Origin: M55B112 sp964539395
GTDB lineage: Bacteria > Bacteroidota > Bacteroidia > Bacteroidales > GCA-2748055
Reading direction: 5' to 3'
Length of the DNA: 64,000 nt
Assembly (NCBI GenBank): GCA_964539395.1
Contig: CAZIIU010000003.1
Coordinates: 37,025 to 101,024 of the forward strand
Shown here: positions 1-7,402 of the stretch, piece by piece
Numbering within the stretch: position 1 is the stretch's first letter
Layout: each line of letters starts with the position of its first letter
Translations under genes and position numbers: made by a program
The notes under the pieces: generated by a model
What the model was told of the DNA's origin: nothing
What the model saw: only the letters and a program-made list of their open reading frames with translations
Database searches by the model: none

Positions 1-1
1 T

Positions 2-1660
2 GCATCCGTAAACCTCTCCAGCTCCTCGTACGATAAAATGCACACCCGGAACATTAATAATGTGGTTACCAATACTAAGCAATCCAGTATCTCCTATACA
101 AAAAACTGGCCCAACAGTCCGTTTAACCTGAGCGCTTCACTGAACCATTCCCAGAACAGCAATACCGGTGCGGTAAACATGACACTGCCTAAAATATCAT
201 TGAATATGGGGCGCATTACACCTTTTAAAAGAAAAAAGAGAGTTGGGCCGAAAAAATGGTATGAAGATGTACAGCTGAGTTATAGCAGCCTGATGGAAAA
301 CAGGGTGAGGACGGTTGATACGGTATTGTTTACAAATCAGGTATGGAATGATTTGGATGCCGGCTTCAGGCATGAGGTGCCTCTAAGTCTGAATATAAAG
401 CCCTTCAACAGAATTGCTGCGCTGCAGAGCTTTACCATAACCCCTAATGTGAGTTATTCCGGAAGAATTTATACGGAGCAGAAGGAGAAGTTCATTACCG
501 GATATAGCGAAACGGAGGTGAACGGAGAAACGGTTTTTACGCCTGAAATACTGGATACAACATACAACCGGCTCAGCTATGCCCATGCTTACCTTCTCCG
601 GATCAGCGCAGGACTTTCACCGAAAATATATGGCATGTTCCTCTTCTCCGGTGGGGGCAGGCTTGAGGCCATCAGGCATGTGATGACCCCTTCTGCAAAT
701 TTTTCCTACGTACCGGATTTGTCTGGGATACAGCCCGACTATTACAGGGATCTGTATGATTCAGTTAACAATACACTGCTAAATACCTATTCGATCTACG
801 AAGATCAGATTTACGGAACTCCTACCTTTAATGGTGCTTCCGGCTCGGCCAGTTTCTCGCTGCGAAACAACATCGAAGCCAAGATACGTTCCAGAAATGA
901 TTCTATTGATGAGATGCAGAAGGTAAAGCTGCTCGACAATCTTAATTTTTCAACGAGCTACAATTTCTTTAACCGGGACAGCCTTTCCCCATCCTGGTCC
1001 CCCATAAACATGAACGGTAATACGCGGTTGTTTAACAATAAACTATCAGTTTCCTTTCGGGGGGTTCTGGATCCATTCGGATACAATGATATCAGGTCGC
1101 GAACGAAGGAAACTGTTTTCTCACAATCAGGCCGGCTGGCCCGCCTTACCAATGCCAGCATCTCCATGGGAACCTCTTTCAGCTCGAAAGGTTCTGGTAA
1201 GTCAGATGATGCCCCGGAGGAGGATCCGCTACTCAATACCGCTTTTGACAATACAGGTGTTGTGGACCCATCGGTAACTTCCGGGTACCAGACAGGAATT
1301 AATGACTACTATGGTGATTATGTCGATTTTGAAGTGCCCTGGTCGATTAAAATTGACTACTCATTCAGCTATAGTAAACCCAGGGAGGAGGTGTCGATCG
1401 TGCAGACTGTCAGAATATCAGGGGATCTGAGCCTTACTCCTAAATGGAAGATCGGGTTTAATTCAGGGTATGACATATTCAACGGGCAGTTTACTACATC
1501 AAATCTAAGTCTCTACCGCGATCTGCACTGCTGGGAAATGCGTATCTCTGTGGTGCCCTTCGGGAACTATAAATCTTACAACTTCCAGATCAACGCCAAA
1601 TCGTCGATTCTTTCAGACCTTAAGTATAACAAACGAAAAAGTTGGCAGGATAATTTTTAG
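2..1660 (+). CDS. lptD: LPS-assembly outer-membrane protein LptD, C-terminal part (5' end outside window)
   Basis: The frame is open from base 2, so the gene begins before the window; the ATG at 38 is internal. About 552 residues are visible. They are rich in alternating polar/aromatic beta-strand patterns typical of an outer-membrane barrel and end in a terminal aromatic residue (Trp-Gln-Asp-Asn-Phe). The composition and layout fit the Bacteroidota LptD family of roughly 900 residues, which inserts lipopolysaccharide into the outer leaflet. The downstream neighbour is ridA, an arrangement I associate with Bacteroidota lptD loci from memory. No catalytic motif is expected. The alternative is another large barrel protein, so the symbol is probable rather than certain. 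Confidence 0.75.
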   Translation, partial: ASVNLSSSSYDKMHTRNINNVVTNTKQSSISYTKNWPNSPFNLSASLNHSQNSNTGAVNMTLPKISLNMGRITPFKRKKRVGPKKWYEDVQLSYSSLMENRVRTVDTVLFTNQVWNDLDAGFRHEVPLSLNIKPFNRIAALQSFTITPNVSYSGRIYTEQKEKFITGYSETEVNGETVFTPEILDTTYNRLSYAHAYLLRISAGLSPKIYGMFLFSGGGRLEAIRHVMTPSANFSYVPDLSGIQPDYYRDLYDSVNNTLLNTYSIYEDQIYGTPTFNGASGSASFSLRNNIEAKIRSRNDSIDEMQKVKLLDNLNFSTSYNFFNRDSLSPSWSPINMNGNTRLFNNKLSVSFRGVLDPFGYNDIRSRTKETVFSQSGRLARLTNASISMGTSFSSKGSGKSDDAPEEDPLLNTAFDNTGVVDPSVTSGYQTGINDYYGDYVDFEVPWSIKIDYSFSYSKPREEVSIVQTVRISGDLSLTPKWKIGFNSGYDIFNGQFTTSNLSLYRDLHCWEMRISVVPFGNYKSYNFQINAKSSILSDLKYNKRKSWQDNF

Positions 1661-1673
1661 AGATGTAACTTTG
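1642..1673 (+). promoter_or_regulatory. Bacteroidota-type promoter for ridA
   Basis: TTG at 1642-1644, a 21-base spacer, then TAACTTTG at 1666-1673, which matches the -7 consensus TAnnTTTG. The predicted transcription start lies about 15 bases before the ridA ATG at 1696. Confidence 0.6.
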
Positions 1674-1695
1674 GAGAGAATAAACAAATTGTACA

Positions 1696-2073
1696 ATGAA
1701 GAAAATCATCCAATCTAAACATGCACCGGAAGCAGTTGGGCCTTATTCACAAGCTGTTGAGGCCAATGGGATGTTATTCATTTCGGGCCAAATTCCCATC
1801 GATCCGGAAACGGGAAAAATTGTAAAAGGGGGTATCAGGGAGCAAACCCACCAGGTGATGAAAAGTATTTGTGCGCTTTTAAATGAATCGGGTTATACCT
1901 TGTCTCAAGTCGTAAAATCAACCTGCCTGCTGTCTGACATGGCAAATTTCAAAGCGATGAACGAAGTGTATGCTTCGTATTATACAGTCAACCCTCCTGC
2001 GCGGGCAGCTTTTGCAGTAAAGGAGCTTCCACTGGGTGTGCTTATAGAAATAGAAACGATTGCAGTAAAGTAA
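1696..2073 (+). CDS. ridA: RidA family enamine/imine deaminase
   Basis: A 125-residue protein of the usual family length. It carries the RidA signature near its C-terminus: Pro-Pro-Ala-Arg (Arg103), then a hydrophobic stretch and Ile-Glu-Ile-Glu (residues 117-120). The arginine binds the substrate carboxylate and the glutamate activates water in the family. RidA hydrolyses reactive 2-aminoacrylate and related enamines released by PLP enzymes, in the cytoplasm as a trimer. The ATG at 1696 sits just after a clear TAnnTTTG promoter. It is probably transcribed on its own, although lptD lies only 35 bases upstream. Confidence 0.93.
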   Translation: MKKIIQSKHAPEAVGPYSQAVEANGMLFISGQIPIDPETGKIVKGGIREQTHQVMKSICALLNESGYTLSQVVKSTCLLSDMANFKAMNEVYASYYTVNPPARAAFAVKELPLGVLIEIETIAVK

Positions 2074-2140
2074 AAGTACAAGGCTGCGTCTAATTCAAAA
2101 AACAACTGAAACCTTTCCGTTTAGCTGGAGAGTGGGGTAT

Positions 2141-2175
2141 AAAAAAATGGTGGGAAATCATTTGATTCCCCACCA
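2141..2175 (-). terminator. Rho-independent terminator of the rpsF-rpsR-rplI operon
   Basis: A 13-bp inverted repeat (2148-2160 with 2163-2175, one mismatch) has a 2-base loop. Read on the minus strand it is followed by seven T residues (the A run at 2141-2147). It lies 15 bases past the rplI stop codon. Confidence 0.8.
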
Positions 2176-2189
2176 CTTTGTCAGATTGT

Positions 2190-2636
2190 TTATTCTGATA
2201 TGATCTCAAACGGTACCTCCACCTCAACTTCCCGGTGAAGTTTAACATTGGCAGTGTATTTACCAACTTCCTTAATCAGTTCCTCCTTGATTGAAATATT
2301 TTTCCGGTCAATCTCAAATCCCTGCTTTGCAAGTTCCTCAGCAATCTGGATGGTGTTGACCGAGCCAAAAATCTTGCCTTTGGTGCTTGTTTTGGCACCT
2401 ATAGTAATTGAAACCTCTTTCAGCTTTTCTGCAATCTTTGCAGCAGCCTCTTTCAATTGAGCCTCCTTGTGGGCCCGTTGACGCAGATTCTCTTCGTGAA
2501 CTTTGCGGGCTGTTTTTGTGGCATTGATCGCAAAACCTTTTGGGATCAAATAATTCCTTGCATATCCGTCCTTAACCGAAATGATATCATCCTTGTGACC
2601 CAAATTCGGCATATCTTGTTGTAAAATAATTTCCAT
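2190..2636 (-). CDS. rplI: 50S ribosomal protein L9
   Basis: 148 residues, the standard L9 length. The N-terminus has the L9 signature around Gly-Tyr-Ala-Arg-Asn-Tyr-Leu-Ile-Pro-Lys-Gly (residues 24-34), followed by a long charged connecting helix and a globular C-terminal domain. L9 binds 23S rRNA through its N-terminal domain. It is the third gene of rpsF-rpsR-rplI on the minus strand, 15 bases after rpsR, and is followed by a strong hairpin terminator. Confidence 0.97.
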   Translation of the reverse strand: MEIILQQDMPNLGHKDDIISVKDGYARNYLIPKGFAINATKTARKVHEENLRQRAHKEAQLKEAAAKIAEKLKEVSITIGAKTSTKGKIFGSVNTIQIAEELAKQGFEIDRKNISIKEELIKEVGKYTANVKLHREVEVEVPFEIISE

Positions 2637-2651
2637 GATCTCTCCTCCGGA

Positions 2652-2921
2652 TTATTTCATCATATCGGTTACATATGGTAGCAAAGCAAGGTGACGGGCA
2701 CGCTTAATTGCTACGGATACTTTTCTCTGGTACTTTAAAGAGGTGCCTGTGAGCCTGCGGGGAAGAATTTTTCCCTGCTCATTCAGGAATTTTTTTAAAA
2801 ACTCAGGATCCTTATAATCAATGTATTTGATCCGGTTTTTACGAAAACGGCAATACTTTTTCTTTTTGATCTCTACGGTTGGGGGTGTCAGATACCTGAT
2901 TTCTGAATTTGCTTGTGCCAT
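2652..2921 (-). CDS. rpsR: 30S ribosomal protein S18
   Basis: 89 residues. The core contains Lys-Lys-Lys-Tyr-Cys-Arg-Phe near residues 20-26, then the S18 signature with Ile-Asp-Tyr-Lys-Asp and Leu-Pro-Arg-Arg-Leu-Thr-Gly-Thr. It is a small-subunit protein that pairs with S6 on the platform of the 30S subunit. It lies 3 bases downstream of rpsF, which implies translational coupling. Confidence 0.97.
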   Translation of the reverse strand: MAQANSEIRYLTPPTVEIKKKKYCRFRKNRIKYIDYKDPEFLKKFLNEQGKILPRRLTGTSLKYQRKVSVAIKRARHLALLPYVTDMMK

Positions 2922-2924
2922 GAT

Positions 2925-3284
2925 CTATTCCTCCTTTGCTTTTTCGGTTTCTGCTGCTTTTCTTGCTCTCTTTTTCTCCGCATATGCTACTGCATGTTTA
3001 TCCATCTTCATTGTAAGAAAACGAATGATCCTCTCGTCACGTCGAAACTCTGTTTCGAGTTTTCCGACAAAATCACCTTCAACGCGAAATTCGATCATGT
3101 GGTAAAACCCGGTGGATTTCTTCTGGATGGGATAGGCCAGTTTTTTCAGGCCCCAGCTTTCCTCATGGACCACATCGCCCTTCGCGGACTCGATCAGGTC
3201 CCTGAATTTTTCAACCGTTTCCTTCATCTGGGTCTCAGACAAAACGGGAGTTGCAATGAAAACGGTTTCATACTGATTTAACAT
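2925..3284 (-). CDS. rpsF: 30S ribosomal protein S6
   Basis: 119 residues. It has the S6 fold pattern with Asn-Gln-Tyr-Glu-Thr-Val-Phe-Ile at the N-terminus and Pro-Ile-Gln-Lys-Lys-Ser-Thr-Gly-Phe-Tyr in the middle. The C-terminal tail is Lys/Glu/Ala-rich (Glu-Lys-Lys-Arg-Ala-Arg-Lys-Ala-Ala-Glu), as is usual in Bacteroidota. It is the first gene of the operon and forms a heterodimer with S18 on the ribosome. A TAnnTTTG box lies about 36 bases upstream. Confidence 0.97.
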   Translation of the reverse strand: MLNQYETVFIATPVLSETQMKETVEKFRDLIESAKGDVVHEESWGLKKLAYPIQKKSTGFYHMIEFRVEGDFVGKLETEFRRDERIIRFLTMKMDKHAVAYAEKKRARKAAETEKAKEE

Positions 3285-3319
3285 AGTTTATTTGTTTTTT
3301 AATGGTTAAAAATCGACCG

Positions 3320-3327
3320 CAAATGTA
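3320..3327 (-). promoter_or_regulatory. -7 box of the rpsF operon promoter
   Basis: TACATTTG on the minus strand matches TAnnTTTG and lies 36 bases before the rpsF start codon. No well-spaced TTTG -33 box was found. An A/T homopolymer tract lies just upstream. Confidence 0.5.
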
Positions 3328-3424
3328 GGTACTTTTTTTTCAAAAAAAAAATGAAACCTTTGTCGATATTTAAGTAGTTCAGCACATTAATCATTGAACA
3401 TCATACGAACTGATCAGATCGAAT

Positions 3425-3634
3425 ATGTTAAATGATTCACTAATCCAATTAATTATGAACCAATCAAATCATTACAAAATGCATGAACTCAACACAGCTG
3501 AGTTGTGCAGCATTGAAGGCGGTATTTGGAGAACCCTGATGCAGGCCGGAATTACCCTGCTAATCAGCGAATGGGATTCGACCAGGCAGGCTGCGGTTGA
3601 TGCATGGTGCGGGGTTTACGATCCCCCAAAGTAA
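3425..3634 (+). CDS. Small peptide with double-glycine leader (bacteriocin-like)
   Basis: A 69-residue frame; an ATG at 3455 would give 59 residues and a more typical 23-residue leader. The leader ends Glu-Leu-Cys-Ser-Ile-Glu-Gly-Gly (Gly32-Gly33). This matches the E-L-x4-G-G cleavage pattern used by peptidase-containing ABC exporters. The mature part is about 36 residues: an amphipathic segment, then a tail with Trp50-Asp51, Asp59-Ala-Trp61, Gly63, Tyr65 and Pro67-Pro68. The same tail pattern recurs in the small membrane protein at 3893-4042. No transporter or modification enzyme is in the window. The function is unknown; a secreted signalling or antibacterial peptide is an inference from the leader only. 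Confidence 0.65.
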   Translation: MLNDSLIQLIMNQSNHYKMHELNTAELCSIEGGIWRTLMQAGITLLISEWDSTRQAAVDAWCGVYDPPK

Positions 3635-3675
3635 AATAATAAACTGTATATTGTAACACTTAATTCTTAAAAATT

Positions 3676-3855
3676 ATGAAAACCAACCAAAATCAATTAC
3701 ATCACCCTGAGATGAGTTATACTGAACTGATTTCAACTTCCGGCGGGGGGCAAGCAGACGATCTGGCTTATAATCTGACTTACGCTCTGCTAACAACAAA
3801 TCCGGTGTTCTGGATGGCCAAATACAGTAAATGGGCAATTACAGCCGTATTCTGA
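3676..3855 (+). CDS. Second small peptide with double-glycine leader
   Basis: A 59-residue frame from ATG 3676 to TGA 3853-3855, 41 bases after the previous peptide. The leader has Glu17-Leu18-Ile-Ser-Thr-Ser-Gly23-Gly24-Gly25, again E-L-x4-G-G. The mature part (about 35 residues) is Tyr/Trp/Leu-rich with few charges and ends Trp-Ala-Ile-Thr-Ala-Val-Phe. It has no detectable similarity to the mature part of the first peptide, so only the leader is shared. That fits two substrates of one exporter encoded elsewhere. The frame is short, so the call rests on the leader motif, the AT-rich upstream context and the position in a same-strand cluster. Confidence 0.6.
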   Translation: MKTNQNQLHHPEMSYTELISTSGGGQADDLAYNLTYALLTTNPVFWMAKYSKWAITAVF

Positions 3856-3892
3856 CAACCAGTAGATGCACGTTTAACTAAACCAATACATA

Positions 3893-4042
3893 ATGAAAAA
3901 GCAGAAGGTTTTATTGATTGTCCTGTCCGTTCTTGCCGCAGGAGTACTCCTTGTTTTGATCCTTAACTGGGACGCTTCCAAAAAAGGAGCAAAAGATGCC
4001 TGGGAAGGAAAATACGAGCCTCCAGTGGAAAAAACCGAATAG
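3893..4042 (+). CDS. Single-span membrane peptide sharing the tail motif of the first peptide
   Basis: A 49-residue frame from ATG 3893 to TAG 4040-4042. Lys-Lys-Gln-Lys is followed by one hydrophobic helix (residues 6-24), then a hydrophilic tail with Trp26-Asp27, Ala33, Asp35-Ala-Trp37, Gly39, Tyr41 and Pro43-Pro44. This aligns without gaps to residues 50-68 of the peptide at 3425-3634: 10 of 19 positions are identical and most others are conservative. The N-terminal helix has no signal-peptidase site that I can see, so it is probably an anchor. It could be an immunity protein, a receptor-like partner or a third product of the locus; none of these can be shown from sequence. Confidence 0.6.
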   Translation: MKKQKVLLIVLSVLAAGVLLVLILNWDASKKGAKDAWEGKYEPPVEKTE

Positions 4043-4068
4043 GAAAAATACGTGGGTCTGATAAAATG

Positions 4069-4099
4069 GCAACCGGTTTTTTTTTAAAGAACCGGTTGC
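4069..4099 (+). terminator. Hairpin after the small-peptide cluster
   Basis: A perfect 10-bp inverted repeat (4069-4078 with 4090-4099) has an 11-base loop containing most of a T run. The T tract after the stem is interrupted (4107-4120). It could end the peptide transcript or lie in the dnaX leader. Confidence 0.45.
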
Positions 4100-4156
4100 A
4101 TTCCGCTTTATACTTTTTTCTTTATTATTATCTTTACGATCTGATTCAGCAAAAGT

Positions 4157-5266
4157 ATGGAGAGTTTTATCGTATCTGCACGGAAGTACCGGCCCGATAG
4201 TTTTAGAAGTGTCGTAGGGCAGGCAGCAATTATCTCCACACTTAAAAATGCCATTAAAAACGGGCAGCTGGGTCATGCCTACCTGTTCAGTGGTCCGCGC
4301 GGTGTCGGCAAGACTACATGCGCGAGAATCTTTGCAAAAACCATCAACTGTCAAAATCTTGGTGAGAATATTGAAGCATGTGATACCTGTGATTCATGCA
4401 CTTCGTTTAATCAAAGACGGGCATTTAATATCCATGAACTTGATGCGGCGTCAAACAATTCCGTGGATGATATCAGGTCGCTGACCGAGCAGGTGAGGAT
4501 TCCTCCTCAGACAGGTAAATACAGTGTATACATCATTGATGAGGTACATATGCTCTCCTCCCAGGCATTTAACGCTTTCTTAAAAACATTGGAGGAACCT
4601 CCAGCACATGCAATATTTATTCTTGCCACCACCGAAAAGCATAAGATCATCCCAACAATCCTTTCGAGGTGCCAGATCTATGATTTTAACAGGATACGTA
4701 CCGACGATACAGTCGAATACCTGAAGTATATCTCGGAAAAAGAGAATATTACATATGAGGAGGATGCATTACATGTAATAGCGCGGAAGGGTGAGGGGGC
4801 CATGCGCGATGCACTCTCTATCTTCGACCAGGTAGTAAGCTTTTCTGAAAATAAAATTACCTATGCCTCTGTTATTGAGAATCTGAATATCCTGGATGTT
4901 GAGTATTATTTTTCCTTGACCAATGATTTTATTGCCAATAATGTATCAGGTGCACTTCTAACCTTCGATGAGATACTGCAAAAGGGTTTTGATCCACGTA
5001 ATTTTATCGGTGGACTGGCATCACATTTTCGTGACCTGATGGTATCGAAAGATCAGTCAACCGTCGTGCTTCTGGATGCCGGGGCTTCTGTAAGGGAGCA
5101 ATACCTTAAACAGTCCTCCCGGGTACCTGTAGAATTCCTCTATGGTGCACTCGAAATATGTAATGAAACAGACCAGCAATTGCGGTTGAGTAAAAACCAG
5201 CGACTTACGATAGAACTGGTACTCGTCAGACTTTCGAACCTTACTGAGGTTCAAAAAAAAAAATAG
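4157..5266 (+). CDS. dnaX: Short gamma-like product of dnaX (0-frame termination)
   Basis: If no slippage occurs, translation ends at the TAG at 5264-5266 directly after the A11 run. The product is 369 residues with AAA+ domains I-III but no tau-specific region. This resembles the gamma form of E. coli and Thermus, which is the ATPase core of the clamp loader. In E. coli the short form needs the frameshift; here the long form would need it. Whether this product is made in the cell cannot be told from DNA. Confidence 0.6.
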   Translation: MESFIVSARKYRPDSFRSVVGQAAIISTLKNAIKNGQLGHAYLFSGPRGVGKTTCARIFAKTINCQNLGENIEACDTCDSCTSFNQRRAFNIHELDAASNNSVDDIRSLTEQVRIPPQTGKYSVYIIDEVHMLSSQAFNAFLKTLEEPPAHAIFILATTEKHKIIPTILSRCQIYDFNRIRTDDTVEYLKYISEKENITYEEDALHVIARKGEGAMRDALSIFDQVVSFSENKITYASVIENLNILDVEYYFSLTNDFIANNVSGALLTFDEILQKGFDPRNFIGGLASHFRDLMVSKDQSTVVLLDAGASVREQYLKQSSRVPVEFLYGALEICNETDQQLRLSKNQRLTIELVLVRLSNLTEVQKKK

Positions 5267-5952
5267 CCGATCAGAAAGAGAAAGAAGTCCGCGAGCAATC
5301 TACGGGTAAAGAGGAATCTTCCTCCAACAAAGATCCAAAGCAATCTACGGGTAAAGAGGAATCTTCCTCCAACAAAGATCCAAAGCAATCACAATCCGTT
5401 GACAAACAATCTGAAATATCTGCTTCTATAGAGAACGGAAAGGAGAACCAGGTGGTCCATACCAGGTCAGTTTCAATAAAGGGTGTACTGAAAGGCAGGC
5501 CAAAGGAGATACCTGTCGATGATTCGGAGACGGCTGAAGACGATGTGGTGGCGTCAGCGGATGCCTCCTTAGGGGGGAGCATTCAGATCACTGAGGCGGA
5601 TATTCAAAAGGCCTGGAAGGAATTTGCCCGCTCAGTGGAGAAAAGTCATCCAAGACTCTACAACACCCTTAGACAACAAGTTCCAAACATGACCGCAGAC
5701 GGAAGAATTCAGATCAATCTAAATACCAATGCGCAACGGGAATACTTTATCCAGAAGATTAAACCTGAGATCATCAGGTATCTCAGGAAGAATCTGGCTG
5801 ATGTGGATTATGTGATAGAGGCCGGCCTGATCGAGAGTCAGAATGGCTCCAAAAAGATATATACCGATCAGGATAAACTGGATTACCTGATAAGCAAAAA
5901 CCCGGAACTTGGAAAACTAAAAAGCAGATTCAATCTTGATTTTGATCAGTAG
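4157..5952 (+). CDS. dnaX: DNA polymerase III tau subunit, full length through a -1 shift at A11
   Basis: The 0 frame (369 residues) covers the clamp-loader ATPase core. Walker A is Gly46-Pro-Arg-Gly-Val-Gly-Lys-Thr-Thr54, the zinc-site cysteines are 65, 75, 78 and 81, and Asp128-Glu-Val-His131 is the Walker B region. It stops immediately after an 11-A run. The -1 frame is open across the run to the stop at 5950-5952 and adds about 229 residues. These comprise a charged Ser/Glu/Lys linker with a duplicated 15-residue unit, then a folded C-terminal domain beginning near Ile-Gln-Ile-Thr-Glu-Ala-Asp-Ile. Joined, the product is about 598 residues, as expected for Bacteroidota tau. The protein loads the sliding clamp and bridges polymerases at the fork. 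A sequencing error in the homopolymer is the alternative explanation. Confidence 0.85.
5246..5266 (+). promoter_or_regulatory. Slippery A11 run with stop codon and upstream GAGG
   Basis: Eleven consecutive A residues at 5253-5263 are followed at once by TAG in the 0 frame. GAGG at 5246-5249 precedes the run by three bases and resembles a Shine-Dalgarno-type stimulator. Either ribosomal -1 slippage or RNA polymerase slippage adding one A would join the two frames. Confidence 0.6.
5296..5385 (+). repeat. 45-bp perfect tandem duplication in the dnaX tau linker
   Basis: Two identical 45-base units (5296-5340 and 5341-5385) begin CAATCTACGGGT, followed by a short partial third copy. In frame they encode two copies of a 15-residue Ser/Glu/Lys-rich unit. 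The perfect identity suggests a recent duplication. Confidence 0.9.
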
Positions 5953-6090
5953 GATACATTTTATTCAAAACCAGGGTTGGTCGTCAGACCGAAATGGTAA
6001 ACATGACATGAGCAGGTGGGGAATTTACATGAACATATCAGAGCTTTAATTGTATTATTATGTTAAACATTTTATAAAAAACGGTTACTT

Positions 6091-7365
6091 ATGGCAGCAG
6101 AAAAGATCATTAATCATTATGGCAAACTAAAGGTTCCGGATGAACCAATAATCCCTTTTATTGAAGGAGACGGTACAGGCCCGGATATCTGGGCTTCATC
6201 AGTCAGAGTTTTCGATGCAGCAGTTGAAAAAGCCTATGCAGGAAAGCGTCGTATTGCCTGGAAGGAGGTGTATGCCGGTGAAAAAGCGTTCAATAAATCG
6301 GGCAAATGGCTGCCCGGGGAGACCCTTGATACAATCAACGAATATCTTGTTGCCATAAAAGGCCCGCTGACCACTCCAGTGGGCGGTGGAATCAGGTCCC
6401 TGAACGTTGCCCTTCGTCAGATACTCGATCTCTATGTCTGCCTGCGCCCGGTAAAATACTATTCAGGAGTTCCCTCACCGGTTAAGAATCCTTCGACCAC
6501 TGATATGGTCATTTTCAGGGAAAACTCTGAGGATATTTATGCCGGAATTGAATGGATGCACGGTACGCCTGAAGCAAGTAAAATACTAAAATTCCTGATA
6601 GACGAGATGAAGGTATCTTCGATTCGTTTTCCAGATACTGCTTCTGTGGGAATCAAACCAATATCGAAAGAGGGTACCGAGAGGCTTGTGAGGGCTGCGA
6701 TCCAGTATGCCATCAGGGAAAACAAGCCTTCAGTAACACTTGTACACAAAGGAAACATCATGAAATATACTGAAGGCCAGTTCAAGCAGTGGGGATATGA
6801 GCTTGCCGAGCGTGACTTTGGAGAGAGGGTCTTTACATGGAATCAGTACGACAAAATTGCTGAAAAGTATGGTAAGGGAAAAGCCGACGAGGCCCAGTCG
6901 GATGCAATGAAAGAAGGACAGATTATCATCAAAGATGTTATTGCCGATGCGTTCCTGCAACAGATACTTACCCGGCCGGCTGAGTATTCCGTGATCGCCA
7001 CCATGAACCTGAATGGCGACTATATATCCGACGCATTGGCTGCTATCGTAGGAGGAATCGGGATCGCACCGGGTGCAAATATAAATTATATTACAGGACA
7101 TGCTGTTTTCGAAGCAACCCACGGCACGGCACCCAAGTATGCTGGTCTCGATAAGGTAAATCCGGGCTCCGTCATTCTATCCGGTGTTATGATGCTGCAA
7201 TACATGGGATGGAACGAAGCTGCAGACCTGATTGTCGATGGACTTCAGAAAACAATCCTTCAGAAGAAGGTAACCTACGACTTTGCCAGGCTGATGGAAG
7301 GGGCCCGGGAAATGAAATGCTCTGAATTTGGCTCAGCCATCATCGATAATATGGAAAACGAGTAA
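6091..7365 (+). CDS. icd: NADP-dependent isocitrate dehydrogenase
   Basis: 424 residues, close to E. coli Icd. It oxidises isocitrate to 2-oxoglutarate and CO2 in the TCA cycle. Visible landmarks are Gly-Asp-Gly-Thr-Gly near residues 26-30 and the substrate loop Arg102-Ser103-Leu-Asn-Val-Ala-Leu-Arg, with Ser103 at the place of the E. coli regulatory serine. Arg-Glu-Asn-Ser-Glu-Asp-Ile-Tyr-Ala-Gly follows, then Asn-Leu-Asn-Gly-Asp-Tyr. Thr-Ala-Pro-Lys-Tyr-Ala-Gly carries the Lys-Tyr pair that favours NADP over NAD. A 138-base gap separates it from dnaX, and ferritin follows on the same strand 37 bases later. No clear promoter box was seen upstream. Confidence 0.96.
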   Translation: MAAEKIINHYGKLKVPDEPIIPFIEGDGTGPDIWASSVRVFDAAVEKAYAGKRRIAWKEVYAGEKAFNKSGKWLPGETLDTINEYLVAIKGPLTTPVGGGIRSLNVALRQILDLYVCLRPVKYYSGVPSPVKNPSTTDMVIFRENSEDIYAGIEWMHGTPEASKILKFLIDEMKVSSIRFPDTASVGIKPISKEGTERLVRAAIQYAIRENKPSVTLVHKGNIMKYTEGQFKQWGYELAERDFGERVFTWNQYDKIAEKYGKGKADEAQSDAMKEGQIIIKDVIADAFLQQILTRPAEYSVIATMNLNGDYISDALAAIVGGIGIAPGANINYITGHAVFEATHGTAPKYAGLDKVNPGSVILSGVMMLQYMGWNEAADLIVDGLQKTILQKKVTYDFARLMEGAREMKCSEFGSAIIDNMENE

Positions 7366-7402
7366 TTGCATAACTATGTATGAACCTTAAAATCAATACA
7401 CC

